DNA of 64,000 nt. Source: an uncultured Clostridia bacterium. GTDB lineage: Bacteria; Bacillota; Clostridia; TANB77; CAG-508. The stretch is from assembly GCA_949948835.1 (NCBI GenBank), contig CATLHF010000004.1, positions 1 through 64,000 of the forward strand, given 5' to 3'. Both the position numbers and the translations under genes were made by a program. Within the stretch, counting starts at the first letter, position 1, and the number at the start of each line of letters is the position of its first letter. Shown here piece by piece: positions 51,697-61,218 of the stretch. The notes under the pieces are model-generated. The model ran no database searches and was not told where the DNA came from. It was given only the letters and a program-made list of their open reading frames with translations.

Positions 51697-52362
51697 TTGA
51701 CAGATTCAGAAATAAAAAAATTGAAAAAAGACTATTTAAATGGAATGAAATACAATGAAATCTTTAAAAAATACAATATCACTGAAAAAGAGTTAAAGCA
51801 GATACTATATAAATATAAATGGAAACGAGACAAAAGTAAAGCACAATTAGGAAATACAAATGCAGTAGGAAATAGTGGTGGACCAGGAGCAGAACATGGA
51901 AATAAAAGAGCACTTACAACTGGAGAATATGAAGATATATTTTCAACTGTTTTCTCTGAACAAGAAACAAAAATATATAAAGATTATGAAATTGAAAACA
52001 AAGAGAAATTATTAAAAGAAGAATATAAAATATTAACAATAAGAGAAATGAGGATGTTAAATCGTATAAAAATATTACAAGATAAAGATAAAGATTTAAC
52101 AATAGGTAGTATAAGAAAAAGGGAAACAAAGAAAAGAGCAACAGTAGAAACAGAAACTATTACAGAAGCGGAATGTACTATTAATATAATTCAAAAAATA
52201 GAAGAAGGACTTACAAGGGTTCAAGATGCAAAGAGAAAATGTATAGAAACTTTACACAAAATGAATATTGATGATAAACGATTAGAAATTGATTTATCAA
52301 ATATGGATGGCGAAGAAATCGAAGATACATCGGAAACGGATGCTGATATATATGGCAGTTAG
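51697..52362 (+). CDS. Terminase small subunit
   Basis: 221 residues, TTG start after GTGGGTGA. The N-terminal helix-turn-helix (LNGMKYNEIFKKYNITEKEL), then WKRDKSKAQLGNTNAVGNSG and HGNKRALTTGEYEDIF, is the pattern of clostridial/PBSX-like small terminases. It binds the packaging site and hands DNA to TerL, whose gene overlaps it. Confidence 0.88.
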   Translation: MTDSEIKKLKKDYLNGMKYNEIFKKYNITEKELKQILYKYKWKRDKSKAQLGNTNAVGNSGGPGAEHGNKRALTTGEYEDIFSTVFSEQETKIYKDYEIENKEKLLKEEYKILTIREMRMLNRIKILQDKDKDLTIGSIRKRETKKRATVETETITEAECTINIIQKIEEGLTRVQDAKRKCIETLHKMNIDDKRLEIDLSNMDGEEIEDTSETDADIYGS

Positions 52363-53698
52363 AATTAGAGTAAAAAAGAAAAAAACAATAAATTTCAACT
52401 TTGGAGACAAGCATAAAGATTATATAAGAAAGTGTGAAGAAAATACATTTAATATTGCAGAAGGAGCAGTAAGAGCTGGAAAAACAGTTGATAATGTTTA
52501 TGCTTTTGCACACGAACTAAAAACAACACCAGATAAGATACATTTAGCAACAGGTTCTACAAGTGCAAATGCTAAATTAAATATAGGAGATGCAAACGGC
52601 TTTGGATTAGAGTATATATTCAGAGGGCAAAGTCATTGGGGAAAATATAAAGGTAATGAATGTTTATATATAAAAGGTCCAGATACTAATTATAAACAAA
52701 AAATAGTTATATTTGCTGGAGCATCAAAAGCAGATTCATATAAAAAGATAAGAGGTAACTCTTATGGAATGTGGATTGCAACTGAAATAAACTTACATCA
52801 TGACAATACTATAAAAGAGGCTTTTAATAGACAGTTAGCAGCACAAAGAAGAAAAGTATTTTGGGACTTAAACCCAGATAATCCAAATGCAGATATTTAT
52901 AAAAAATACATAGATTTATATGCTAAAAAGCAAAAAGAAGGCACTTTATTAGGTGGATACAACTATGAACATTTTACAATATTCGACAATATTAATATTA
53001 CAGAACAAAGAAAGCAAGAAATAATAAGTCAATATGATAAAAATAGTATATGGTATTTAAGAGACATATTAGGAAAGAGATGTATTGCTGAAGGTTTATG
53101 TTATAGAACTTTTGCAAACGATCCTACAAAATTCTTTATTCATTCAGATAAACTAAAAGGAAAGAATATGAGAATATTTATAGGAGTAGACTTTGGAGGT
53201 ACTATATCAGGCCATGCTTTTATAGCAACAGGATTGACTTATGATTATAGTGATGTGTATGCATTGGCAAGTGAAAGACACTTTGGTGATATAGATCCAG
53301 ATAAACTAGGTGAGTTATTTGTAGATTTTGTATTAAAGGTTATAAATAAGTACGGAATGCCAGAGATATGCTATCCTGATAGTGCAGAATCCGTTTTAAT
53401 AAGAGGATTAAAAAAATCATTAGAAAAGGCAGATATAATATTGCCTTTTTCTAATGCCTGGAAGATAGAAATAAATGACAGAATAAGACTACACAATAGA
53501 TTAATAGGACAAACAAGATTTCATTATACTGAAGATTGTGAAACTTTAGTAACAGCATTGTGTAGTGCAGTTTATGATCCAGATGTATTAACTAAAGATG
53601 AAAGACTAGATGATGGAACATCTGATATAGATTCACTAGATGCATTTGAATATACAATTGAAAGAGAAAAAGATATGCTTATTTTAACGGAGGTATAA
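52352..53698 (+). CDS. Terminase large subunit (PBSX family)
   Basis: 448 residues. ATPase domain with AEGAVRAGKTVDNVYAFA (Walker A variant, about 37-54), LATGSTSANAKLNIG and GMWIATEINLHHDNT (Walker B). The RNase-H-like nuclease begins with GVDFGGTISGHAF and continues to CYPDSAESVLIRGLK. It pumps and cuts phage DNA. ATG 52352 overlaps the small subunit stop; no strong RBS, so translation is probably coupled. Confidence 0.93.
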   Translation: MAVRIRVKKKKTINFNFGDKHKDYIRKCEENTFNIAEGAVRAGKTVDNVYAFAHELKTTPDKIHLATGSTSANAKLNIGDANGFGLEYIFRGQSHWGKYKGNECLYIKGPDTNYKQKIVIFAGASKADSYKKIRGNSYGMWIATEINLHHDNTIKEAFNRQLAAQRRKVFWDLNPDNPNADIYKKYIDLYAKKQKEGTLLGGYNYEHFTIFDNINITEQRKQEIISQYDKNSIWYLRDILGKRCIAEGLCYRTFANDPTKFFIHSDKLKGKNMRIFIGVDFGGTISGHAFIATGLTYDYSDVYALASERHFGDIDPDKLGELFVDFVLKVINKYGMPEICYPDSAESVLIRGLKKSLEKADIILPFSNAWKIEINDRIRLHNRLIGQTRFHYTEDCETLVTALCSAVYDPDVLTKDERLDDGTSDIDSLDAFEYTIEREKDMLILTEV

Positions 53699-53700
53699 AG

Positions 53701-55104
53701 ATGTTTAGAAATTTTCTTGAATGGATAAGGAGTGTAATAAGAAAAATGTTTAATGGAAAATTAATTGGTGATAAACTAAAAGTTGATATAGCAGTTTCAA
53801 CTGATATGATAAGAGCAATTGAGTTGTGGGCTGACTTATATGAAAATAAAGCTCCTTGGTTAGAGAATGAAGATATTGTAAGTTTAGAATTACCATCAGC
53901 AATTGCTAGAGAAATTGCTACACTTGTAGTTTTAGAATATAAAAGTGAAATAACAGGAAGTGCAAGAGCAGACTGGTTAAATGAACAATATAAAAAGATA
54001 AAGAAAGAGCTTAGAAAACAGCTAGAATATGGGTGTGCAAAAGGTGGATTAGTAATAAAGCCATATGTTTCAGGAACGGAGTTAAGTTTTGATTTTGTAC
54101 AAGCTGATTCCTTTTTTCCAACAGAATATGATAGTACAGGAAAATGTACAGCTGGAATATTTGTATGTCAAAAAATTGTAAGTGATGAATATTATACTAG
54201 ATTAGAATATCATCAGTTACAAGGAACTACATATTTTGTTATAAATAAAGCATATAAAAGTTCAGATAAAAATACATTAGGAGATCCAATTGCACTAGAT
54301 GAAATTGAAGAATGGGCTGAATTAGAAGAAGAAACTACAATAAAAAATGTAAAAAGTCCACTATTTGGATACTTTAAGACACCATTTGCAAATACAGTTG
54401 ATACAACAAGTCCTTTAGGAGTGTCTGTATATTCAAGAGCAATAAAATTGATTGAAGAAGCAGATAAACAATTTAGTAGGATATTATGGGAATATGAAGG
54501 TTCAGAACTTGCAATTGATGCGGATGTTACTACATTGCAACAAAGCAAAGTAAATGAAAAATTGAAGCTTCCAAAATTGAAAGAGAGATTATTTAGAGCT
54601 ACTGGCCAAAATAAAGATGGCAGTAGCTTTTATAATATATTTAGTCCGGAAATAAGGGATAGTTCATTATTTAATGGATTAAATAACATTTTAAAAAGAA
54701 TTGAATTTAATTGTGGGTTGGCTTATGGAACAATATCAGATCCACAAATGATAGAAAAAACAGCTGAAGAAATAAAGACATCAAAACAAAGAAGTTATTC
54801 TACTGTTACAGATATACAAGGTAGTTTAGAAGATGCTTTAAATGATACAGTTTATGCTATGGATGTGTTAACTACATTATATCATTTAGCACCATTAGGA
54901 AAATATGAAACAAGTCATGAATGGGATGATAGCATTTTAGTAGATGCAAAATCAGAACAATCAATAATGATGCAAGAAGTTAATAGTGGAATTATTAAGA
55001 AAATATTCTATTTAATGAAACGATATGGAGTAACAGAAGAACAAGCAATGGAAATGATACCACAAGAAACAGAGCCAGAAGAAAATATTGAAGATGAAGA
55101 GTAG
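53701..55104 (+). CDS. Phage portal protein (SPP1 gp6-like)
   Basis: 467 residues. IAREIATLVVLEYKSEITG, LEYGCAKGGLVIKPYV, SFDFVQADSFFPTEYD and FNCGLAYGTISDPQ are shared by SPP1-type portals. It forms the dodecameric ring at the capsid vertex. The C-terminal tail is acidic. Starts two bases after TerL. Confidence 0.9.
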   Translation: MFRNFLEWIRSVIRKMFNGKLIGDKLKVDIAVSTDMIRAIELWADLYENKAPWLENEDIVSLELPSAIAREIATLVVLEYKSEITGSARADWLNEQYKKIKKELRKQLEYGCAKGGLVIKPYVSGTELSFDFVQADSFFPTEYDSTGKCTAGIFVCQKIVSDEYYTRLEYHQLQGTTYFVINKAYKSSDKNTLGDPIALDEIEEWAELEEETTIKNVKSPLFGYFKTPFANTVDTTSPLGVSVYSRAIKLIEEADKQFSRILWEYEGSELAIDADVTTLQQSKVNEKLKLPKLKERLFRATGQNKDGSSFYNIFSPEIRDSSLFNGLNNILKRIEFNCGLAYGTISDPQMIEKTAEEIKTSKQRSYSTVTDIQGSLEDALNDTVYAMDVLTTLYHLAPLGKYETSHEWDDSILVDAKSEQSIMMQEVNSGIIKKIFYLMKRYGVTEEQAMEMIPQETEPEENIEDEE

Positions 55105-55114
55105 GTGGTAAAAT

Positions 55115-56320
55115 ATGCTAACACCAGAAGAATTAGAACATGTTTCAGATGATGCAATTAAATTATATGCAGAACTAGAAGAAACAATTATTCGAGATAT
55201 AGCAAGAAGAATTATTACTTCAGGAGTAATGACAGAAACAGCAAGGCATCAAATAAAAGCTATTCAAGAAAGTGGAAAATTATATAATGAGGTAATAGAA
55301 GAAATTGCAAGAATTACTAAACAGTCAAAAACAGTTATTAAAAAAATATTTGAGAATGCAGTAATAGAATCATTAAGTTATGATGATGAAGTTTATAAGA
55401 GAGCTGGATTAAATCCAATTCCAATAAAACAAAGTCCAAGTATGTTACAAACTCTTACGGCAGGACTTAATAAATCAAATGGAGATATACACAACTTAAT
55501 AATGACAACAGCAGGAAGTGCACAAAATATATTTATAAATGCAACTAATATGGCCTATGAGCAAGTAACAAGTGGTGCTTTTGATTATAATACAGCGATA
55601 TTCAATGCAATTGAAAAAGTTAGTAAAGATGGAATAAATATTATATATCCTTCTGGAAGAAAAGATAAAATAGATGTGGCAATTAGAAGAGCAGTATTAA
55701 CAGGAGTAAACCAAACAGCAAATAAAATTCAAGATCAAAGAGCAGATGAAATGGAATGTGATTTAGTGGAAGTAACAGCACATGCAGGAGCCAGAGTTAC
55801 AACAAAATTAGATTGGACCAATCATTCATGGTGGCAAGGTAAAATTTATAGTAGAAGTGGAAAATCAAAAAAATATCCAAATCTTGAAGAAACAACAGGT
55901 TATGGAAAAGTAGATGGATTAGGTGGAATTAATTGCAGACATAATAAATATCCATTTATAGAAGGTATATCTAAAAGAACATATACAGATGAAGAATTAG
56001 AAGAAATAAATAATAGAACAGTTACTTACAAAGGTAAGGAATATGGTGAGTATGAAGCAACCAAAATTCAAAGACAAAAAGAGAGGAAAATTAGGGAATT
56101 AAAAAGAGAGTTAGCAGGATATGAAGAAATAATGCTTAACTCTGAAGATGATAATTTATTAACACAAGCAAGAGGAAAATTTAATAAAAAAATGAATGAT
56201 TTAAAAAAAGCTGAAAAGGAATTAAGGCAATTTATAAAAGAAACAGGATTAAAAAGAGATGCAGCAAGAGAAAGAGTGTATGGATTTGATAGAAAATTCA
56301 GTAATAAATTAGAAAGTTGA
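55115..56320 (+). CDS. Phage minor capsid protein 2 (MuF-like)
   Basis: 401 residues. MTTAGSAQNIFINATNMAYE, AVLTGVNQTANKIQDQRADE, DLVEVTAHAGARVTT and GLGGINCRHNKYPFI match Phage_min_cap2. Such proteins are ejected or act in head assembly. The C-terminal 100 residues are a coiled coil. AGGTGGT precedes the ATG. Confidence 0.88.
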   Translation: MLTPEELEHVSDDAIKLYAELEETIIRDIARRIITSGVMTETARHQIKAIQESGKLYNEVIEEIARITKQSKTVIKKIFENAVIESLSYDDEVYKRAGLNPIPIKQSPSMLQTLTAGLNKSNGDIHNLIMTTAGSAQNIFINATNMAYEQVTSGAFDYNTAIFNAIEKVSKDGINIIYPSGRKDKIDVAIRRAVLTGVNQTANKIQDQRADEMECDLVEVTAHAGARVTTKLDWTNHSWWQGKIYSRSGKSKKYPNLEETTGYGKVDGLGGINCRHNKYPFIEGISKRTYTDEELEEINNRTVTYKGKEYGEYEATKIQRQKERKIRELKRELAGYEEIMLNSEDDNLLTQARGKFNKKMNDLKKAEKELRQFIKETGLKRDAARERVYGFDRKFSNKLES

Positions 56321-56334
56321 AAGGGGTGAGAAAT

Positions 56335-56556
56335 ATGGGGTTAATAGCAAAAGAACAATTCAAAGATAAAGAAACAGGAACTATATATCAAAGAAATAAA
56401 CCTATAAAAGGATTATCAAAAGAAAGAGAAAAATATCTAAAAGAAAAATATCCTTATTTAGTAAAAGATGATGGTATAGAAGTAAAAGAAGATGCAAAAA
56501 AAGAAGAAAATGCATCTAAAAAGAAATTAGAATGCACCAATGCATCTAAAAAATAA
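56335..56556 (+). CDS. Small phage structural-region protein, 73 residues
   Basis: IAKEQFKDKETGTIYQRN resembles short proteins found beside capsid genes. The Lys/Glu-rich tail contains a repeated NASKK segment encoded by two copies of AATGCATCTAAAAA. Start after AAGGGGTGAG. Confidence 0.6.
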   Translation: MGLIAKEQFKDKETGTIYQRNKPIKGLSKEREKYLKEKYPYLVKDDGIEVKEDAKKEENASKKKLECTNASKK

Positions 56557-56571
56557 TATTGTTATTAATTT

Positions 56572-56598
56572 TAGACACTTTATAGAGTGTCTATTTTT
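56572..56598 (+). terminator. Terminator within the head operon
   Basis: TAGACACT/AGTGTCTA stem with TTTTT tail, between the minor capsid genes and the scaffold gene. Confidence 0.8.
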
Positions 56599-56604
56599 AT
56601 TGTT

Positions 56605-56682
56605 AAAATTGCCCTTTCCTTGCTGGGCTTTAAATGGAAGGATGCACAATTGACAGAGTGAACTGTCGTTTAATTTAAATCT
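56605..56682 (+). ncRNA. Candidate structured RNA upstream of the scaffold gene
   Basis: Between terminator and RBS there are 78 bases with nested pairing: AATTG with CAATT, CTTTCC with GGAAGG, and a separate perfect GACAG/CTGTC hairpin. The stretch is richer in G and C than its flanks. It could control scaffold and capsid expression or be a processed leader. I do not recognise the family. Confidence 0.4.
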
Positions 56683-56701
56683 GTGTAAGAAAGGAATAGA
56701 A

Positions 56702-57337
56702 ATGGAATTTTTAAAAGAAATCTTAGGAGAAGAACTTTATGCACAAGTAGAAAGCAAAATAAATACTTATAATTCTGACGAGAAAAATAAGGACAAGCAA
56801 TTAAAACTTGTAAATTTGAGTTCTGGCAATTATGTAGGAAAAGAAAAATTCGATGCAAAAGAAACCGAAGTTGCAGGTTTAACGCAACAATTAAATGATG
56901 CTAATGCGACTATAAAATCATATGAAGATATGGATATAGATGCCATTAAGCAATCAGTAAAAGATTGGGAAACAAAATACAATGAAGATACAGCAAATCT
57001 TCAAAAACAATTAACAGAAAAAGATTATGAATATAATTTGGATTTATTTTTAAATGGTTTAGAAATGGTTGATGAAGTTCATAAAGAGAACTTAAAAAAA
57101 GAAATCAAAGATAAACAACTTAAATTTGAAAATAAAAAGTTAATTGGTGGAGATGATGTTGTAGCAGGTTATAAGGAGAAATATCCACAAGCTTTTGCTC
57201 AAAAAGAAGAAAAGAAAGAGGAGCAAGAAGACTTGCCAACTTTTGTTGGTAAAGCTGGAGGACCTCTACCAGGTTCAAAAAAGGCTGAAAAAGATATGAC
57301 TTATGAAGATTATTGTAAATTGTATCCTATGAAATAA
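56702..57337 (+). CDS. Phage scaffolding protein (GP20 type)
   Basis: 211 residues. LKEILGEELYAQVESKI at the start, NYVGKEKFDAKETEVAGL, then a long coiled coil and a basic end are standard for the Phage_GP20 family. It shapes the procapsid before the major capsid protein. AGAAAGGAA is the RBS. Confidence 0.9.
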   Translation: MEFLKEILGEELYAQVESKINTYNSDEKNKDKQLKLVNLSSGNYVGKEKFDAKETEVAGLTQQLNDANATIKSYEDMDIDAIKQSVKDWETKYNEDTANLQKQLTEKDYEYNLDLFLNGLEMVDEVHKENLKKEIKDKQLKFENKKLIGGDDVVAGYKEKYPQAFAQKEEKKEEQEDLPTFVGKAGGPLPGSKKAEKDMTYEDYCKLYPMK

Positions 57338-57363
57338 AATAAGAAAGGAAAAGGTGAATTATT

Positions 57364-58461
57364 ATGCCAAAATTTGATTCAAAAAGCTTTAATCCACAAG
57401 CTTTCGGAAAATATGTGGAAAGAGTACCAAATACTAAGAAAAACGAATTAGTAAAATCTAAAGCATTAAGAGGAAACTCAGAAATCAGAGATTCTTTTAG
57501 TTCTCAAACAACAACAGCTTATGCTAGAATTCCATACTTTGGAAAGATAGGAAAAAATACACAAAACTATGATGGACAAACTGACATTACATCTAATGGT
57601 TCTACAACTTTTGAAAGAGGTGTTGTAGTAGTAGGTAGAATGGATTCTTGGACTGAAAAGGATTTCTCAACAGAAATAACAGCAGGAGTAGACTTTATGG
57701 ACAATGTTGCACAACAAGTTGCAGAATATTGGACAGAAGTAGATCAAGATACTATACTTGCTATTCTTAAAGGTATTTTTGCAATGACAGGTGCAGGAAA
57801 TCTAAAATTTGTTAATAATCATACATTCGATATAACAGAAGAAGGAGAAGGTAAAGTTGGTGAAACAACTTTAAATAATGCTTTACAAAAAGCATCAGGA
57901 GATAATAAAGCTATATTTACTTTATCTTTAATGCATTCTCAAATTGCAACAAACTTAGAAAACTTAAAATTATTAAAATATTATACTTATACAGATGCTG
58001 AAGGTGTAGAAAGACAATTAACATTAGCAAGCTGGAATGGTAGAGCTGTGTTAATTGATGATAGTATGCCTGTGGAAGAAGTTGCAGCAGTTGAAGAAAG
58101 TGGAACAAAAGGACAAGATGGATATGTTGCACCACAAGAAGCATATAATAAATATACTACATATGTTTTAGGAGAAGGAGCATTTGATTATGAAGATATA
58201 GGTGCAAAAGTACCTTATGAAATGTCAAGAGATCCTAAAACTAATGGTGGACAAGATACATTATATTCTAGACAAAGAAAAGTATTTGCACCAGCAGGAA
58301 TTTCTTATGAAAAGAAATCTCAAGCAACTTTATCACCAACTGATGCAGAATTAGCAAATGGTACAAACTGGGAATTAGTAAACGATGGTGGAACAGGTGC
58401 TAATAGAAAATATTGGGATCATAAAGCTATTCCAATTGCTAGAATAATTTCAAAAGGATAA
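57364..58461 (+). CDS. Major capsid protein
   Basis: 365 residues directly after the scaffold gene. FGKYVERVPNTKKNELVKS at the start and FEYEDIGAKVPYE-like text (FDYEDIGAKVPYEMSRD) near the end are typical of this clostridial capsid group. HK97-type fold is inferred. Strong RBS AAGGAAAAGG. Confidence 0.85.
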   Translation: MPKFDSKSFNPQAFGKYVERVPNTKKNELVKSKALRGNSEIRDSFSSQTTTAYARIPYFGKIGKNTQNYDGQTDITSNGSTTFERGVVVVGRMDSWTEKDFSTEITAGVDFMDNVAQQVAEYWTEVDQDTILAILKGIFAMTGAGNLKFVNNHTFDITEEGEGKVGETTLNNALQKASGDNKAIFTLSLMHSQIATNLENLKLLKYYTYTDAEGVERQLTLASWNGRAVLIDDSMPVEEVAAVEESGTKGQDGYVAPQEAYNKYTTYVLGEGAFDYEDIGAKVPYEMSRDPKTNGGQDTLYSRQRKVFAPAGISYEKKSQATLSPTDAELANGTNWELVNDGGTGANRKYWDHKAIPIARIISKG

Positions 58462-58480
58462 TAAAAGGAGGAAAAACGGC

Positions 58481-58831
58481 ATGAGATACTGTGATTATAA
58501 ATTTTACAAAGAAGATTACGGAGGTAGCATGCCGGAATCTTCCTTTAAAAGACTATCATTAGATGCAAGTACATATATAAAAAGAAATACTTTTAATAGA
58601 ATTGATAAAAATAAGATTCCAGAAGAAGTTAAATTGTGTACTTGCTCTCTTTGTGATAAGTTGAAAAAAATGGAAAAAAGAGAAGGAAAAAAGTCTGAGA
58701 CTGTAGGCACATGGGCTGTTAGTTATGATGATAAATCTAATGAAAAAACAGATTTATACGATATATTATTAAATTATTTATCTGAAAGTTTGACAGAAGA
58801 AGGCATTCCACTATTGTATAGGGGGTGCTGA
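58481..58831 (+). CDS. Head-tail connector (gp6-like)
   Basis: 116 residues. YKFYKEDYGGSMPESSFKRL and VKLCTCSLCDKLKKME are seen in connector proteins following the capsid gene in this phage type. It closes the head beneath the portal. AAAGGAGG precedes the ATG. Confidence 0.75.
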   Translation: MRYCDYKFYKEDYGGSMPESSFKRLSLDASTYIKRNTFNRIDKNKIPEEVKLCTCSLCDKLKKMEKREGKKSETVGTWAVSYDDKSNEKTDLYDILLNYLSESLTEEGIPLLYRGC

Positions 58832-58833
58832 TT

Positions 58834-59328
58834 TTGTTTGAAGATGAAGTAACAATATTTAATAAAAAATATGATGAATCAATTAAAGACTATGTTTATA
58901 TAAGAACATATTTAGTAGGAGTAAATTTAGATTTAACAAAAGCTATAAATGTAATTAAATCTGGGCTAGAAAATGCAAATACAGGAACTTTAGTTGTTCC
59001 AGACAGTGTAGAGTCTGAAGAAAAACAATTTTTAAGGCCAAAAGAATATAAAAGAGCAAAGGTGTTTAATCCACTAACTGTTAGCGATGTCAATAAATCT
59101 GAAGTTAATACTATGAATAAAATAAAGGTTTTATCATTAGAAAATTCGGAAGAAGTATGGACACTACAACCAGGAGATATTATTGTATCTGGCTTAATTG
59201 ATTATGTAATAAAAAATGAAAATACTATAAAAAAATTAAGAGATGAATATGATGATGTTTATGAAATTGTTAGTGTAGATACAAAACTAAAAGGTGGATT
59301 ACCACATTGGGAAGTAGGTTTAAAATGA
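58834..59328 (+). CDS. Minor capsid / head completion protein
   Basis: 164 residues, probable TTG start at 58834 after GGGGGTG. VTIFNKKYDE..YVYIRTYLVGV and QPGDIIVSGLID are found in DUF6751-like head completion proteins. Overlaps the next gene in ATGA. Confidence 0.7.
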   Translation: MFEDEVTIFNKKYDESIKDYVYIRTYLVGVNLDLTKAINVIKSGLENANTGTLVVPDSVESEEKQFLRPKEYKRAKVFNPLTVSDVNKSEVNTMNKIKVLSLENSEEVWTLQPGDIIVSGLIDYVIKNENTIKKLRDEYDDVYEIVSVDTKLKGGLPHWEVGLK

Positions 59329-59729
59329 TAGAATTTCATGGAGAATTCAATTTACCAAATGCAGAACAAATTATTAAACAAAAAGGCCTTAATGAAGGAG
59401 GAAGAGTTCAGAAGTACATTGATAGTGAAGTTTTACGATTATGTGATCCTTATGTACCATTTCAGACTGGAACATTAAGAAATATGGGAATATTAAATAC
59501 TATAATAGGAAGTGGAGAAGTAATTTGGAAAGGTGTACAGCCTAGATATTTATACTATGGAAAAGTAATGGTAGGTCCAGCACCTAAAAAGGTTACTGAT
59601 AAAGACTTAACTTATAATGGTGCACCTATGAGAGGAGCTTTCTGGTTTGAAAGAATGAAAGCAGATAGAGGAGAAGAAATTGTAAAAGGAGCACAAAAAA
59701 TTGTAGATGGAGGAAATTCAAATGAATGA
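59325..59729 (+). CDS. Minor capsid protein (tail completion type)
   Basis: 134 residues. VLRLCDPYVPFQTGTLRNM, RYLYYGKVMVGPAP and GAFWFERMKADRG match Firmicute phage minor capsid protein 2. Start ATGA overlaps the previous stop. Confidence 0.8.
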   Translation: MIEFHGEFNLPNAEQIIKQKGLNEGGRVQKYIDSEVLRLCDPYVPFQTGTLRNMGILNTIIGSGEVIWKGVQPRYLYYGKVMVGPAPKKVTDKDLTYNGAPMRGAFWFERMKADRGEEIVKGAQKIVDGGNSNE

Positions 59730-60147
59730 TGAAGACGAAGTTTCAATAATTGAAGAAATAAGAAAATATATAGCAACTTGCCCATATTTAAAAGATGGAA
59801 AAATAGGTGTAGATTTTTTAGAAAATGAAGAAACAGCATATAGCATAGAACCTATACCAATTAATCCAACAGTAGTTTCAGATATTGATGATGGAGAATT
59901 AAAACAATTCGCTTTTGTTTTTGCTAGTAGAGAAAGTTATGGATCAGAAACGGTTCAAAATATGCTTAATACTAAATTTTATGAAAAGTTTAGTAAATGG
60001 ATTAGGATAAATAATAACAACGAAGTTTTTCCAAATATTCCTGGTATAGAAAGTATAGAATGTACAAGTACAGCTTATGCTTATCAGACAGGAATAGATA
60101 CAGCGAGATATCAAATACAATTAAGAATTACATATTATGAAAATTAA
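59722..60147 (+). CDS. Minor capsid / tail terminator protein
   Basis: 141 residues. EEIRKYIATCPYLKDGKIGVD and FAFVFASRESYGSETVQN are typical of the minor capsid protein family placed just before the tail tube gene. Start fixed by GGAGG at 59709. Confidence 0.78.
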   Translation: MNDEDEVSIIEEIRKYIATCPYLKDGKIGVDFLENEETAYSIEPIPINPTVVSDIDDGELKQFAFVFASRESYGSETVQNMLNTKFYEKFSKWIRINNNNEVFPNIPGIESIECTSTAYAYQTGIDTARYQIQLRITYYEN

Positions 60148-60172
60148 AAAATAAAGAAAGAGAGGGATTTAT

Positions 60173-60676
60173 ATGCCAAATGCAGAAGAAGTAAGAAAAT
60201 TAAAAAGAAGTGAGTATGCTACTTTTTTAGATACTACTCCAACAGAAGACGCAGAAACTTATATAAGAATGGGTAAAGGTATAAGTGAAATGGAGGAATC
60301 TTATAACCCTGAAGAAGAATCAGAACAATATATTGATGAAGATACACCAACAAATTCAGTAGAAAGTTATTCTCCAGCTTTTGATGCTAGTCAAAGATGC
60401 TATTTAGGAGAAAAAATATTTGAATTTGTAGATGAAATGAGAATGAAATTAGCAACAGGATCAGATGCTGAAACAAGTGCATTAAAAGTATATTTATATA
60501 GGAAATTAGCTGAAAATGTTTATAAAGCACAAAAAATAAATTGTACAATAGTTATAAATAGTTTTTCTGGAAAAGAGATAGGATATGCTGTTAAACAAAA
60601 TGGAAATCCTATAGATGGATATGTAACTATATCTGCAGGAAAAGTCACATTTACAGCTGGTGAATATACAGCTTAA
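60173..60676 (+). CDS. Major tail tube protein
   Basis: 167 residues. YATFLDTTPTEDAETYIRMG and the acidic YNPEEESEQYI segment are common in major tail proteins of this group. Its stop is followed by a strong terminator, typical for a highly expressed tail gene. Confidence 0.82.
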   Translation: MPNAEEVRKLKRSEYATFLDTTPTEDAETYIRMGKGISEMEESYNPEEESEQYIDEDTPTNSVESYSPAFDASQRCYLGEKIFEFVDEMRMKLATGSDAETSALKVYLYRKLAENVYKAQKINCTIVINSFSGKEIGYAVKQNGNPIDGYVTISAGKVTFTAGEYTA

Positions 60677-60680
60677 TTAT

Positions 60681-60722
60681 AAAGTCGAATAGTATTTATA
60701 TATTATTCGACTTTATTTTTTT
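60681..60722 (+). terminator. Terminator after the tail tube gene
   Basis: AAAGTCGAATA/TATTCGACTTT stem with ATTTTTTT tail. Confidence 0.9.
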
Positions 60723-60746
60723 ATTAAAGAGAGGAGAATTTTGTTT

Positions 60747-61217
60747 ATGACAGAGAAAAACTCAATTAGAATTAATAGAAATAACAAAAATATATATGAA
60801 ATTGAAGTAAATGATAAAGGAGAAACAATAATTTTTGATTTAGAAGATGTAAATTTAACCGCTAAATTGATTGATATGTACACAGGAATACAAGAAATTG
60901 AAAAAAAATTTAACAAAGAAAAAGATGAACTAGAAAAAAGAGAATATGATGAGACTGATAGTTTTATTCCACAAAGGGCAATTGATGAAAATAAACTAAT
61001 ACAAAAATTCTTTGCAGATTCAAGAGCTTGTGCAGATCTATTTTTAGGAGCTGGTGCTTGTCAGAAAATATTTGGAGATAAGAATTATATTGAAATGTTT
61101 ACAGACTTATTCGATCAATTAGAACCACATTTTAAAAAGATGGGACTTTCAATGCAAAAATTAAAGAAAGATTTAGTAAAAAAATACCAACCAAATAATA
61201 GAAAGGTATTAAAATAA
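60747..61217 (+). CDS. Tail assembly chaperone, upstream
   Basis: 156 residues, acidic N-terminal half and central helix. Position between tail tube and Gp15/tape measure is that of the first tail chaperone. ATG 60747 preferred; a TTG at 60741 is only four bases after GAGGAG. Confidence 0.7.
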   Translation: MTEKNSIRINRNNKNIYEIEVNDKGETIIFDLEDVNLTAKLIDMYTGIQEIEKKFNKEKDELEKREYDETDSFIPQRAIDENKLIQKFFADSRACADLFLGAGACQKIFGDKNYIEMFTDLFDQLEPHFKKMGLSMQKLKKDLVKKYQPNNRKVLK

Positions 61218-61218
61218 T

